A DNA stretch of 64,000 nt from NCBI RefSeq assembly GCF_010681825.2, contig NZ_CP066776.1, positions 1,674,001 through 1,738,000 on the forward strand. Reading direction: 5' to 3'. Positions 41,599 through 50,421 of the stretch are shown piece after piece (the first letter of the stretch is position 1; each line of letters opens with the position of its first letter). Position numbers and translations under genes: made by a program. The DNA is from Sulfuriroseicoccus oceanibius (lineage in GTDB: Bacteria > Verrucomicrobiota > Verrucomicrobiia > Verrucomicrobiales > SLCJ01). Below the pieces are notes generated by a model. That model was not told where the DNA came from. It made no database searches and saw only the letters and a list, made by a program, of their open reading frames with translations.

Positions 41599-43134
41599 AT
41601 GAAGATTGAACGCGCGCTGTTATCCGTTTCAGACAAGACCGGACTTGTCGAATTTGCACAGGGTCTCCACGACCAGGGGATTGAACTTCTCTCCACCGGT
41701 GGAACTGCCAAGTCGATCCGCGACGCAGGCCTCCCTGTGACCGACGTTTCCGACTACACCGGGTTCCCTGAGCTCTTCGGCGGCCGCGTGAAGACGCTGC
41801 ACCCGAAAGTCCACGGTGGATTGCTCTTCCGCCGCGATGACGAGACCCACCGCACCCAGGCCAAGGCCAACGACATCCCGCCGATCGACCTCGTGGTGGT
41901 GAACCTTTACAAGTTCGAGGAGACCGTGGCTCAGGAGGGCGTGACCCTTTCCCAGGCGATCGAGAAGATCGACATCGGTGGTCCGGCAATGCTCCGCGCC
42001 TCCGCCAAGAACTACAACTCGGTGACCGTGGTGGTCGACCCAGCCGACTACGACAAGGTGCTCGGCGAGATCAAAGAGAACGGGGAAACCCAGCTCAAGA
42101 CCCGCGAGCAACTCGCGATCAAAGTTTTCCAGCGCACCGCTGCCTACGACACCGCCATCTCGACCTACCTCGCGCCAGACGAAGGCAAGAGCGAAGCCCT
42201 CGAGATCAAGTCACCGCTCTACGCACAGCTCCGCTACGGCGACAACCCACACCAGGAAACCCGCCTCTACGGCAACTTCGGTGACTACTTCGAGCAGCTT
42301 CAGGGCAAGGATCTTTCCTACACCAACGTGCTCGACATCGAAGGCGCGGCCGACCTCATCTCCGAGTTCCGCCGCCCTACCGTGGCAATCCTCAAGCACA
42401 CCAACCCATGCGGTGTGGGCTCCGACGACAGCGGTATCCGCGCTGCCTGGGACAAGGCATTCGAAACCGACCGCCAGGCTCCATTCGGTGGCGTGATCGT
42501 CTGCAACCGTCCGCTCGACGAAGCACTCGCCCGTGTGATCTCGGAAATCTTCACTGACGTTATCATTGCTCCTGACTTCGAGAGCGATGCCCGTGCCATC
42601 CTTCAGAAGAAAAAGAACCTGCGCCTCATCCGCATGGCTCCTGAGTACGCCAACGTCCAGGCCAACCCGGTCGTGCGCTCGGCTCCAGGTGGCTTCATGG
42701 TGATGGACAAAGACGTCCGCGCCCTCGGCCTCGGCGACATCGAAGACAAGGTCGTCACCAAGCGCCCGCCAACAACCGACGAGATCGAGGCGATGAAGTT
42801 CGCCTGGCGCGTGGTCAAGCACGTCCGCTCGAACGCGATTGTGTTTGCTAACAGCGACCGCACGCTCGGTATCGGTGCCGGCCAGATGTCCCGCATCGAC
42901 TCCAGCCGTATCGCGGTCTGGAAAGCCAAGGAAGCCGGCCTTTCGCTCAAGGGCAGCGTCGTCGCCTCCGACGGCCTCTACCCATTCGCCGACGGCCTCA
43001 TCGCCGCCGCTGAAGCCGGTGCCACCGCCGCGATCCAGCCAGGTGGCTCGATCCGCGACAAGGAAGTCATCGCCGCCGCCGACGAGCGCGACATCGCGAT
43101 GGTCATGACCGGCCACCGCCACTTCCTTCATTGA
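41599..43134 (+). CDS. purH: Bifunctional AICAR formyltransferase / IMP cyclohydrolase
   Basis: 511 residues from ATG 41599 ('[20 protein letters not shown]'); the frame is open further upstream, but the residues do not belong. Performs the last two steps of IMP synthesis. The cyclohydrolase half (1-195) has the MGS-like '[16 protein letters not shown]' and '[20 protein letters not shown]'. The transformylase half has '[15 protein letters not shown]', '[20 protein letters not shown]' and '[14 protein letters not shown]'. Ends 'MTGHRHFLH' as expected. Strong terminator follows. Confidence 0.96.
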   Translation: MKIERALLSVSDKTGLVEFAQGLHDQGIELLSTGGTAKSIRDAGLPVTDVSDYTGFPELFGGRVKTLHPKVHGGLLFRRDDETHRTQAKANDIPPIDLVVVNLYKFEETVAQEGVTLSQAIEKIDIGGPAMLRASAKNYNSVTVVVDPADYDKVLGEIKENGETQLKTREQLAIKVFQRTAAYDTAISTYLAPDEGKSEALEIKSPLYAQLRYGDNPHQETRLYGNFGDYFEQLQGKDLSYTNVLDIEGAADLISEFRRPTVAILKHTNPCGVGSDDSGIRAAWDKAFETDRQAPFGGVIVCNRPLDEALARVISEIFTDVIIAPDFESDARAILQKKKNLRLIRMAPEYANVQANPVVRSAPGGFMVMDKDVRALGLGDIEDKVVTKRPPTTDEIEAMKFAWRVVKHVRSNAIVFANSDRTLGIGAGQMSRIDSSRIAVWKAKEAGLSLKGSVVASDGLYPFADGLIAAAEAGATAAIQPGGSIRDKEVIAAADERDIAMVMTGHRHFLH

Positions 43135-43164
43135 TCCTCTTGCGGAGAACTCCGCAAACCACAA

Positions 43165-43201
43165 CGCACCGGCAGGATATCCCCGCCGGTGCGTTTTTTT
43201 T
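43165..43201 (+). terminator. Terminator of purH
   Basis: Nine-bp stem CGCACCGGC (43165-43173) / GCCGGTGCG (43185-43193) followed by eight T. A smaller hairpin TGCGGA-GAAC-TCCGCA lies just before (43141-43156). Confidence 0.92.
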
Positions 43202-43490
43202 GTGCCTGGGGGAGGGGGGAGCACCTCATGAGCAGTTCATGAATCGGTGTGGTGCGTTCCGTTCAACAGCCCCTTCAGGATTCCGACTCGATGGTTTTCC
43301 GGATTGTCCACTGGGGGGGGCTTCCTAACGACTGAAAAAATACACCAAACGCGCCGCAATCCTTGACCCCATAAGCCCTACTTTCCACACTCCGTCCCGA
43401 AGTGATTCCAAATCAAGGGGCTCGCGACGTCGGTATTGTCTCCCCCTGAAAATACAACCCCTGTAGTAATAAAACTGTTCTCCTGAAAAA
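43202..43490. other. Spacer; start of an AT-richer segment
   Basis: I see no gene. From about 43330 the base composition shifts towards A and T and stays so to about 44650, unlike the flanking genes. Confidence 0.5.
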
Positions 43491-44135
43491 TTGAAAGTAG
43501 GTCTAATCATCTCGATAATTGCAATGACTCTCGGTTCATGTGTTACGAGGCAAGATGGGGCTATCAACCAAGATGTGGAAAAAGTTAGAGCTTTGCCAGT
43601 CGAGGAACTTCCTAGAATTCCTGCTGACTGGAACGCTGAGAACTTTTCCGCAATAATTGGTTATCGCTTCAGAATCCCGGATGTAGGGGAAGAGGGTTCT
43701 TCGGACGTTTTCACGCTTTGCCGCGATGGTGAGATCAACACCAGGTTGCTGGAGAAATATCAGGAGGAAAAAAGTGATTTATCACCAGGGCAAAGCAACA
43801 GCTTGTTAAGTGCAATTTTCTCAGGTGGTGAGGCATTGCCTCACGTTGCCTGCTATGTTCCACATCATATCTTCATCTTTTATGGCGCGGATGGAGAGGC
43901 GAAACGAGCTATTGAAGTATGTTTCGAATGCAATGGTGTTCAAACAATCCCCACGCTAGCTGAGAGTCAGTGGCGTAAGCATGACTTGAAGAAGCTGGCT
44001 CTGCTGTGTTTTGATTTAGGGATATGGCCACTTGATAAGAATGTTAAACAGTATGTGCCTGTTTTCACTGAGGAGTATTTTGAGAGAAAGAGTATCGAAT
44101 CAAAAGGAGAACAAGCCGGCGCATGCAACCCCTGA
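43491..44135 (+). CDS. Uncharacterised lipoprotein
   Basis: 214 residues from TTG 43491. The signal peptide ends in lipobox 'TLGSC' (Cys 17). The mature part has 'IPADWNAENFSAIIGYRFRI', two cysteine-containing stretches ('HVACYVPHHIFIFYGAD', 'VCFECNGVQTIP') and 'ALLCFDLGIWPLDKNVKQYV'. No family recognised. Codons are AT-richer than neighbours, suggesting transfer. The stop codon lies inside the left arm of an imperfect palindrome. Confidence 0.6.
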   Translation: MKVGLIISIIAMTLGSCVTRQDGAINQDVEKVRALPVEELPRIPADWNAENFSAIIGYRFRIPDVGEEGSSDVFTLCRDGEINTRLLEKYQEEKSDLSPGQSNSLLSAIFSGGEALPHVACYVPHHIFIFYGADGEAKRAIEVCFECNGVQTIPTLAESQWRKHDLKKLALLCFDLGIWPLDKNVKQYVPVFTEEYFERKSIESKGEQAGACNP

Positions 44136-44213
44136 CCCGCTCTGAGTTCCATGATCACCTGTAAGATAAACCTCAACCCGCAGTCGAAAGTGCGCTCCCG
44201 GTCAGGGGTGCAT
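44123..44213. repeat. Imperfect palindrome between two AT-rich genes
   Basis: ATGCAACCCCTGACC (44123-44137) faces GGTCAGGGGTGCAT (44200-44213); the arms are fully complementary except for one unpaired A in the left arm. The 62-base interior has little structure. A bulged palindrome just behind a promoterless-looking gene recalls integron attC sites, but the conserved GTTRRRY core site is not found. Confidence 0.55.
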
Positions 44214-44238
44214 GGCCTTTGACGCTAGAATGCACCGT

Positions 44239-44649
44239 ATGCTCAAGCTCGTTGTAATCTCGTTCTTTGCTGTTCACTTTTCAGTATTTGGTTCAGAAAC
44301 CAAAGCTGAATCCTTTGTTGAAAGGGTGAACGCAGTCATTAATGCTAAGAACTATGAGCAGTATAAATCTCTCATATCTAATTCTTGCTTAGTTGATTTC
44401 AACGACTCCGAGCTACTTGAGCGACTCATTCAAATGGAATTGAAGTATTCCGTCGCCAAGGATTCGGTCATAACCATTGAAGAGGTGGGTGATGTGGAGG
44501 AGCTTCCATTGAGGTCGCGTTTTGACTACGCTCCACCTCCATCGCATCGGGTTGTAATCAAGTCTGAGGGTAGAACGCGGTCCTACTTTCTGATTAATGA
44601 GGGTGATCAGTGGGGTATTTACATGCCAACACCTAAAAAGAAGCATTGA
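44239..44649 (+). CDS. Small exported protein, unknown function
   Basis: 136 residues from ATG 44239; ATGs at 44212 and 44230 are in frame but would overlap the palindrome. A signal peptide ('LKLVVISFFAVHFSVFGSET') is followed by a helical part ('SFVERVNAVINAKNYEQYKS') and strands ending 'RSYFLINEGDQWGIYMPTP'. The layout recalls small NTF2-like or lumazine-like exported proteins but nothing specific. AT-rich like the preceding gene. Confidence 0.55.
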   Translation: MLKLVVISFFAVHFSVFGSETKAESFVERVNAVINAKNYEQYKSLISNSCLVDFNDSELLERLIQMELKYSVAKDSVITIEEVGDVEELPLRSRFDYAPPPSHRVVIKSEGRTRSYFLINEGDQWGIYMPTPKKKH

Positions 44650-44745
44650 AAAGGCGTTCTAGCAGTTGAGGTGATGGCGGACGTGTGTGCACCGCCGTCG
44701 AATTAAGCGGGTTGTTTTGTTTCGCGGTTTTTCCATTGGGGCTAA

Positions 44746-45345
44746 GCGCCTGCGATCTATCCGGCTCATACTGACCATCTGCGGTAAAGCTGGAAGCCGC
44801 GTTCTACGGTCGCCGTCCTCGTCTGCGGTGTTTGAATGGAGGTATTTGGGACCTTTGGGGCTTTGCGTGGGTCTCAACAGGCTGAGTGGTCGCTGAGCTC
44901 CATGTGGTGAAGTTGGTTCCGCGGACGCGGGGCCGAACCTCCAATTTTCATCTGCGGAGTCGGCTTAATCTGCGGATCCCAAATGGCCACCACGAGCGAC
45001 GTGACTCTCGCGTGCTGAAGTGAGCGCGCTGCGCGCGGGTCGGGATGGATTGCCGAGCAGAAGCTCAGCGCTCCAGGCGGCTTTAGGTCATCGCTTGCGC
45101 CTCATCCCGGCAATTCTGTCCATCTGCGGAAAAATACAAAGCCTCGACGTTAGACTCCGTCCTCATCTGCGTTTCTCAAATTGAGGCCCTTTGGGATCTT
45201 TAGGCTTTGCGTCAGTCTTAGGGGAGTGGTCGCTGCGCTCCATGCTGTGAAGTCGGTGAGGACACCGAACCTCCAATTAGAATCTGCGGAATCGGCGTAA
45301 TCTGCGGATCTATACAACACCACGACGTTAGACGTCGACATCATC
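44746..45345. repeat. Long degenerate direct repeats, block A
   Basis: The 878-base gap 44650-45527 holds no gene I can support. Two diverged copies of a unit of roughly 350 bases follow each other. Ordered landmarks in each: GACCATCTGCGG or GTCCATCTGCGG, then TTTGGGAYCTTT..GGCTTTGCGT, GAGTGGTCGCTG, CCGAACCTCCAATT, and the core TCGGCKTAATCTGCGGATC (44957-44983; 45288-45310). The same order recurs in block B at 47300-47880. A GAGCGCGCTGCGCGCGGG hairpin module lies at 45026 and recurs near 47480 and 61752. Confidence 0.8.
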
Positions 45346-45527
45346 TGCGGTGTGCGAGCGCTGGGTAGGAAATTTGCAGGATGTAAATTTGGGCTTGCGT
45401 TGGCACGGGGGGGGGCATGCTCCGCGCTCCACTTGTTTCACGGGCTGTGATTGCTACTTTGTGTGTTCTTTCTCGCGGAGGTCATGGACCGGATTCCGGG
45501 GGAGATTAGCAAACACACAATCTGATT

Positions 45528-45974
45528 ATGGGTCTTTTTGACAAAGTGAAGTCATTGGCAAATGCGATCACGGGAAATGCTGCGAAGGTATCGGTAACGG
45601 CCGCGCCAGTGACGATGGGTGAGCCGTTCGAGGTGACGGTCCAAGCGGTGGCCAACGACAGCGATGTGAATTTCAGCCGGGTGTATGTCGAGGTGCGGGG
45701 AGTCGAGAGCATCGATGTGCCGAGCACCAGCAGTGACGATGACAACCGCGTGTACCGCAGCGAGACGACCTACACCGCGGAACTGAATGTCACGGGTGCC
45801 GGGACGCTGGCGGCAGGGGCGAATGAATCATGGACCGGTGAGGTGACCATTCCCCTCAACGCGCCGGCGATCTACCGAGGCAAGTATGCGGAGCACGTGT
45901 ACGAAGTGCGCGCGGGATTGGATTGCCCGGGTAACGATCCTGACTCTGGATGGGTGCGCGTTCACCTCGCGTAG
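45528..45974 (+). CDS. Small arrestin-like beta-sandwich protein
   Basis: 148 residues, no signal peptide. 'MGLFDKVKSLANAITGNAAK' begins an amphipathic helix; strands follow ('VTMGEPFEVTVQAVANDSDV', 'RVYVEVRGVES', 'SWTGEVTIPLNAPAIYRGKY', 'HVYEVRAGLDC'). The pattern resembles Spo0M/arrestin-fold proteins, which are cytoplasmic adaptors. Similarity is distant and the role unknown. It lies 30 bases before a TMEM43-type membrane protein gene. Confidence 0.55.
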   Translation: MGLFDKVKSLANAITGNAAKVSVTAAPVTMGEPFEVTVQAVANDSDVNFSRVYVEVRGVESIDVPSTSSDDDNRVYRSETTYTAELNVTGAGTLAAGANESWTGEVTIPLNAPAIYRGKYAEHVYEVRAGLDCPGNDPDSGWVRVHLA

Positions 45975-46004
45975 TTTTTGGTTAGTGTTAGAAAATTGTA
46001 GCTT

Positions 46005-47150
46005 ATGTCAGATACATTTACAGAAGTCACCAGTACCTCGTGGTTTTCCCGCATCGGATCGTCGATCAAGGGGATCTTTGTCGGCCTTGTGTTGATTGTG
46101 ATCGCGGTGGTGTTGTTGGGTTGGAACGAAGGGCGATCGGTGGAGCGTTACAAAACGCTGAAAGAAGGGGGAGGCGCAGTGCTCTCGGTGGCCTCGGATT
46201 CGATCGATAGCAGCCATGACGGGCAACTCGTTCACACCTCCGGGTTGGCCACCAGTGACGACCGTCCGGCGGACCCTGAGTTTGGGCTTTCAACCGGCGG
46301 GCTCAAGTTGGTGCGTACGGTCGAGATGTACCAGTGGAAGGAGAACGAGGAGAAGGAGACGCGGAAGAAACTCGGCGGTGGTACCGAGACTGTGACCACT
46401 TATTCCTATGTGAAAGAGTGGAGCGAGCAGCTGCAGCGCTCGGCCGACTTCAAACAGGCTGAAGATCATGTCAACCCGACCGAGATGCGGGTGCAAAGTG
46501 CGCGCTTCACTGCCAAGCCGGTCACGCTGGGCGCCTACACATTGGCGGACCATCAGGTCAGTAAGATCAACGGCGCTGAGGGGTACACCTTGCCAGCGGA
46601 CTACCAAGTGCCGGCGACATTCGGTCAGGCGACAGCCAGTGGTTCGACCATTTTCATCGGGGCGGATCCAGCGGCGCCGGTGGTGGGGGACCTGCGGGTG
46701 AGCTTCCAGGAGGTGCCGGAACAGGAGGTCAGTGTGGTCGCGGCCCAAGTGAGCGATACCTTCGAACCGTATCAGACCGAGGCCGGTGGTACCATCAGCC
46801 TGCTTGAGCGAGGCACGGTGTCGGCCAAGGCGATGTTTGAGACGGCTCAGGAGAACAACAAGGTAATGACCTGGGTGCTGCGTGTGGTTGGATTGGTGAT
46901 GATGTTCATCGGCTTCAACATGCTGATGGCTCCGTTGTCGGTGCTGGCGGATGTGGTTCCATTCATCGGCAACCTGGTGGGGGCGGGCACTGCGTTTGTG
47001 GCGCTCCTGCTGGCGGCGGTGACTGGGTTGATCACCATTGCCGTGGCGTGGATTGTTTTCCGTCCGGTGCTTGCGGTGGCGTTGTTGGTCGGTGCCGGGG
47101 TTTGTGTGTATTTGATCTTTGGAAAATCGAAGAAAGCGAAGGCTGCGTGA
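46005..47150 (+). CDS. TMEM43 (LUMA) family membrane protein
   Basis: 381 residues. One helix near the N-terminus (about 24-40, 'IFVGLVLIVIAVVLLGWNEG'), a large loop, then three or four helices from 285 to the end. 'LLGWNEGRSVERYKTLKEGG', 'TTYSYVKEWSEQ' and 'PTEMRVQSARFTAKPVTLGA' are hallmark blocks of the family, shared between bacteria and animal nuclear-envelope LUMA. Bacterial function is unknown. The preceding arrestin-like gene is probably in the same transcript. Confidence 0.88.
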   Translation: MSDTFTEVTSTSWFSRIGSSIKGIFVGLVLIVIAVVLLGWNEGRSVERYKTLKEGGGAVLSVASDSIDSSHDGQLVHTSGLATSDDRPADPEFGLSTGGLKLVRTVEMYQWKENEEKETRKKLGGGTETVTTYSYVKEWSEQLQRSADFKQAEDHVNPTEMRVQSARFTAKPVTLGAYTLADHQVSKINGAEGYTLPADYQVPATFGQATASGSTIFIGADPAAPVVGDLRVSFQEVPEQEVSVVAAQVSDTFEPYQTEAGGTISLLERGTVSAKAMFETAQENNKVMTWVLRVVGLVMMFIGFNMLMAPLSVLADVVPFIGNLVGAGTAFVALLLAAVTGLITIAVAWIVFRPVLAVALLVGAGVCVYLIFGKSKKAKAA

Positions 47151-47173
47151 GCGGTCGATGTGATTGATTCACA

Positions 47174-47203
47174 CGCGCCGGCGGGAGTGATCCCGTCGGC
47201 GCG
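47174..47203 (+). terminator. Hairpin after the TMEM43-type gene
   Basis: A 13-bp stem with one mismatch, CGCGCCGGCGGGA (47174-47186) / TCCCGTCGGCGCG (47191-47203). The T-run is weak (TTGTGGTT), so termination efficiency is uncertain. Confidence 0.6.
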
Positions 47204-47299
47204 TTGTGGTTATAGAGGCTTGGTAGGGGGCGGGGCTTACCTTGCTTTTTGGACAGGACTTACATGATTGACGGGATTAAGGCTCACGCAGAGACGCTG

Positions 47300-47880
47300 A
47301 GACGCAGAGGTTTTGGGGGGCTGTTTCAGGATGCGTGAGTTATGAGAGAGTGGTCGCTGTGCTCCAGCTGGCGATGTCGGTGGGGACACCGAACCTCCAA
47401 TTTAGAACCTGGGGAATCGGCGCAATCTGCGGATCCCAAAAAGCCGCCACGTGAGACGTGGTCGAGGTGTGCGGAAGAGAGAGCGCTGCGCGCGGGGGGG
47501 GGGGCTTGCCGAGCGGAAGCTTAGCGTTCCGAGTGGTTAGCGTTATCCGCTTCCGCCTCATCCCGTTCATCCTGTCCATCTGTGGAAAAAACAGAGCCAC
47601 GACGTCTGGTGCCGTCCCCGTCTGCGGTGGCCGAATTGAGGCCCTTTGGGATCTTGGGGGCTTTGCGTGAGTTATGGGGGAGTGGTCGCTGTGCTCCAGC
47701 TGGCGATGTCGGTGGGGACACCGAACCTCCAATTCAAAATCTGCGGCATCGGCGTAATCTGCGGATCCCCAAAAGCTACCATGTGTGACGTGGTTCCCGG
47801 GCTTCGCTTCCGCTCGATCCCGATCATCCTATCCATCTGCGGAAGAACAAAAGCCACGACCGCAGGTGTCGTCCTGCGGG
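47300..47880. repeat. Long degenerate direct repeats, block B
   Basis: The gap 47204-48019 has no supported gene. It carries two copies of the same unit as block A: GAGTGGTCGCTGTGCTCCAG (47349; 47681), GACACCGAACCTCCAATT (47386; 47717) and the core ATCGGCGYAATCTGCGGATC (47415; 47748). TCCATCTGTGGAAAA and TCCATCTGCGGAAGA lie at about 47575 and 47832. Copies within block B are closer to each other than to block A. Confidence 0.8.
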
Positions 47881-48019
47881 TTGCTGGAAGTTCCTCTTGC
47901 CGAGTTTCTTAAGGAATGTTAAACACTGAGGCGGTTTTGGCGGACTTCGTGGTTCCGGACAGTGGGGCGGATTGCTCCTTGATCGTTCGCCGAAGGTCAT
48001 CGAATGTGCCTCTCATCTT

Positions 48020-48712
48020 ATGTTGGAGATTATTGAAAAAGGCGGACACCTGATGTGGCTATTGCTGGGCTGCAGTGTCTTTGCCATGGCTGTGGCTGCA
48101 GAGCGCTTTCTCTATTACCATCGGGCGTCGATCAACGTGAGCTTGTTGCTTGAGGGGATCGGGCGTCGGCTGCGTCGCAAAGAGTATGCGGAAGCGGTGC
48201 GTGAATGTTTGGGAACTCCGGGGCCTGTGGCGCGTGTGGTTCACGCGGCGGTGCTGCATCATGATGCGCCGCGTGCGGAGTTGAAGGAGATTGTGCAAGA
48301 GGCTGGGCAGCTGGAAGTGCAGCGGCTCGAGCGTTATCTGCCGGTGCTTTCGACGATTGCTTTTGTGGCGCCGTTGATTGGTTTGCTGGGGACGATTCTT
48401 GGGATGACCGATACGTTCATTCAGGTGAGTGAGGTGAGTGGCTATGCGTCGCCGTTCCAGCTTTTCCGCGGGGTTTACCAGAGTTTGGTGACGTCGGCCG
48501 CGGGCCTGGTGGTGGCTGTGCCGGTTTTCATCATGTACTCGTTTTTGGCGTCGAACGTGCGCAGCCTGATGCGTGAGATGGAGCGTGCGGGGATCGAGGT
48601 GGTGAACCTGATCAGTGAATCGAAGCGCGACCGCGAGATTTTGTCGTTCAGTGACGAGCGCAGCGAAGTGGCTGATGAGAAGGGGCAAAAGGGGGCGCAC
48701 AAGAAAGGCTAA
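48020..48712 (+). CDS. exbB: ExbB/TolQ/MotA-family proton channel protein
   Basis: 230 residues from ATG 48020 ('MLEIIEKGGHLMWLLLGCSV'). Three membrane helices at about 10-30, 110-135 and 160-185. The family block 'VLSTIAFVAPLIGLLGTILG' and 'SPFQLFRGVYQSLVTSAAGL' holds the conserved Pro and Thr positions of the pore. With ExbD it forms the proton-driven motor of TonB-type transport. First of four co-directional genes. The acidic tail is cytoplasmic. Confidence 0.88.
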   Translation: MLEIIEKGGHLMWLLLGCSVFAMAVAAERFLYYHRASINVSLLLEGIGRRLRRKEYAEAVRECLGTPGPVARVVHAAVLHHDAPRAELKEIVQEAGQLEVQRLERYLPVLSTIAFVAPLIGLLGTILGMTDTFIQVSEVSGYASPFQLFRGVYQSLVTSAAGLVVAVPVFIMYSFLASNVRSLMREMERAGIEVVNLISESKRDREILSFSDERSEVADEKGQKGAHKKG

Positions 48713-48778
48713 TGCCGATGCTGGCACGGGTGGTGATGAACGTTTGCGCTGCCTGACGAGCCTTTGGAGATTCTACTG

Positions 48779-49204
48779 ATGAAGCTGCACTCGACTTTAC
48801 GATTCAATCCTGGGCTGTTGTTGGTGGCGCCTGTGATGGACGTGATGTGCTCGCTGATGTTGTTCTTTTTGTTGGGCTCGGATCTGGTGGTGCCGTCTGG
48901 TGCGTCGATCGAGCTACCGCGTAGTCAGTTTGTGCTGCGGGATTTCAATGTGGGCCACACGCTGGTGGTACCGGCGGGCGACCAGCCGACGATCTTGCTC
49001 GACCGCAGGCCTGTGGCCTATGCTGAGCTGGGCGCGATGCTGGATGCGTTGGCCGCAGAGGATCGTAAGGAGAATGGTAAAGTGGGGGCGTTGATCATCC
49101 GCGCCGACCGCTATGTCCCGCACGGGCGGGTGATGGATATTCAGAATCAGGTGCTCGCGCGTGGGTTTGCGGTCGCGATTGCCGCAACCCCGGCGGATTC
49201 GTAA
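48779..49204 (+). CDS. exbD: ExbD/TolR-family biopolymer transport protein
   Basis: 141 residues from ATG 48779. The single helix (about 15-40) carries 'LLLVAPVMDVMCSLMLFFLL', with the conserved membrane Asp of the family (Pro-x-x-Asp) needed for proton flow. A periplasmic dimerisation domain follows ('ALIIRADRYVPHGRVMDIQN'). It follows exbB by 66 bases and precedes a possible TonB-like gene by 14. Confidence 0.87.
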   Translation: MKLHSTLRFNPGLLLVAPVMDVMCSLMLFFLLGSDLVVPSGASIELPRSQFVLRDFNVGHTLVVPAGDQPTILLDRRPVAYAELGAMLDALAAEDRKENGKVGALIIRADRYVPHGRVMDIQNQVLARGFAVAIAATPADS

Positions 49205-49218
49205 GCGCGGAGCGGGCT

Positions 49219-49986
49219 ATGGCATGGTTTTCCATCTTTTCGGGTAAGCGCGTGGACGACGAGCCGGTGCAGTTGATGTTCAGCTGGCGGCGCTTCCGTT
49301 TTCCGTCCTTCAAGTTCTGCTGGTTGTTGCTCGCGGTGGTGGTGTTGCATTTGGTGGCGTTCTACCTGTTTGAGTTGGCGTCGCCGGAGCGTGGGCAGAC
49401 GCTGAGGAATGATGCGCGGGTGTTGATGTTGCGGAGTTCGGATCCGATGGCGAACCGCGTGCTGCTGGCGCATTCCGAGGCGCTGAATGCATTTGATGTG
49501 TCGGCGGGCTCGACGGGGAAGTTGGACTCCGGCGTGCGGTTGACACCTTCATTCGACGACTATGAGTTGAGTGCTTTGCCGATGCCGGTGGCGTTGGAGG
49601 AGCTGGAGGGTGAGCGCTTTCCGAGCTTGCTGGACGGCGTGGTGACCGAGTTGGCGCCGCTGGCCGACGGTGTGGCGGAATTGCGGGATGGCCGGCCGGC
49701 CCAGGAGTGGCAGGTGCCGACGCAGGTGCGGTTGGTGCGTGCGGACGGAGTCGAGGTGGTGATTGATGTCGACGGGCTCGACGACGCGTTTTGGAAGGCT
49801 CACTTCGGGCGCACGGTGAGCTTTGAATTGCGAGTGGACCGCCACGGGGTGGTGACCGGGGCAATTGGTGACCGGGCGGTGGCCGAAGTGGTCACGGCGA
49901 TGCGGCGTTTTCTGATCGGGGCGAAGCTGCCATTGGAGCAGGTTGAGCCGGGTATCTGGCAGAGCTGGCAACTGCGTCTGTGGTAG
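49219..49986 (+). CDS. TonB-like single-pass membrane protein
   Basis: 255 residues. A basic cytoplasmic N-terminus, one helix at about 33-50 ('FCWLLLAVVVLHLVAFYLF'), an extended region of about 100 residues and a C-terminal domain ('EVVIDVDGLDDAFWKAHFGR', 'VSFELRVDRHGVVTGAIGD'). Position after exbBD and topology suggest an energy-transducing partner, but the usual TonB proline stretch and YP motif are absent. Function is inferred from neighbours. Confidence 0.55.
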   Translation: MAWFSIFSGKRVDDEPVQLMFSWRRFRFPSFKFCWLLLAVVVLHLVAFYLFELASPERGQTLRNDARVLMLRSSDPMANRVLLAHSEALNAFDVSAGSTGKLDSGVRLTPSFDDYELSALPMPVALEELEGERFPSLLDGVVTELAPLADGVAELRDGRPAQEWQVPTQVRLVRADGVEVVIDVDGLDDAFWKAHFGRTVSFELRVDRHGVVTGAIGDRAVAEVVTAMRRFLIGAKLPLEQVEPGIWQSWQLRLW

Positions 49987-50010
49987 GGGGTGAACGGATA
50001 AGATGCGCTT

Positions 50011-50253
50011 ATGATTCAATTGGAGCTCTCACAGATGGTGATCTTGTATATCTGCGGGATGCTTGTGTTCATCGCCGTGGTGGCGGTGATCCTGAACAGC
50101 AGGCGCAGACGCCGCGAGCGCGAGGATTGGCAGCGGCATCTGGTGTGCCGCGGGTGCATGGCGGGGTACAAGCTCGAGCGGGGGCAGGAGTGTGCGCCGT
50201 GCCCGCATTGTGGCCGTGTGAACCGACCAGACAAGCATCGCCCGCGTCTGTGA
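50011..50253 (+). CDS. Small membrane protein with zinc ribbon
   Basis: 80 residues. One helix at about 9-28 ('MVILYICGMLVFIAVVAVIL') then Arg-rich 'SRRRRRER' at the cytoplasmic face and a four-cysteine ribbon 'LVCRGCMAGYK' / 'CAPCPHCGR'. Fourth gene in the exbB cluster, 24 bases after the TonB-like gene. Family unknown. Confidence 0.6.
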   Translation: MIQLELSQMVILYICGMLVFIAVVAVILNSRRRRREREDWQRHLVCRGCMAGYKLERGQECAPCPHCGRVNRPDKHRPRL

Positions 50254-50421
50254 GCGTGGATTGCGTTGTTCTTATGCTGGATTCGTGTCAGATAGCTGCA
50301 TAGAACGGGCAACTCCCCTGTTGCCAAGTGGCTGAGGCTGGCTTATTCAAAGGGCGTATGGATTCGGGTCATCAGGATGCATCCAAGTGAATGGCCCCGA
50401 CAAACCACCAAAGACACGATT

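Noticed and set aside
44118-44225. A true integron attC site
   Set aside because: The palindrome has a bulge as attC sites do, but no GTTRRRY/RYYYAAC core pair is found and there is no integrase in the window; kept only as a possibility.
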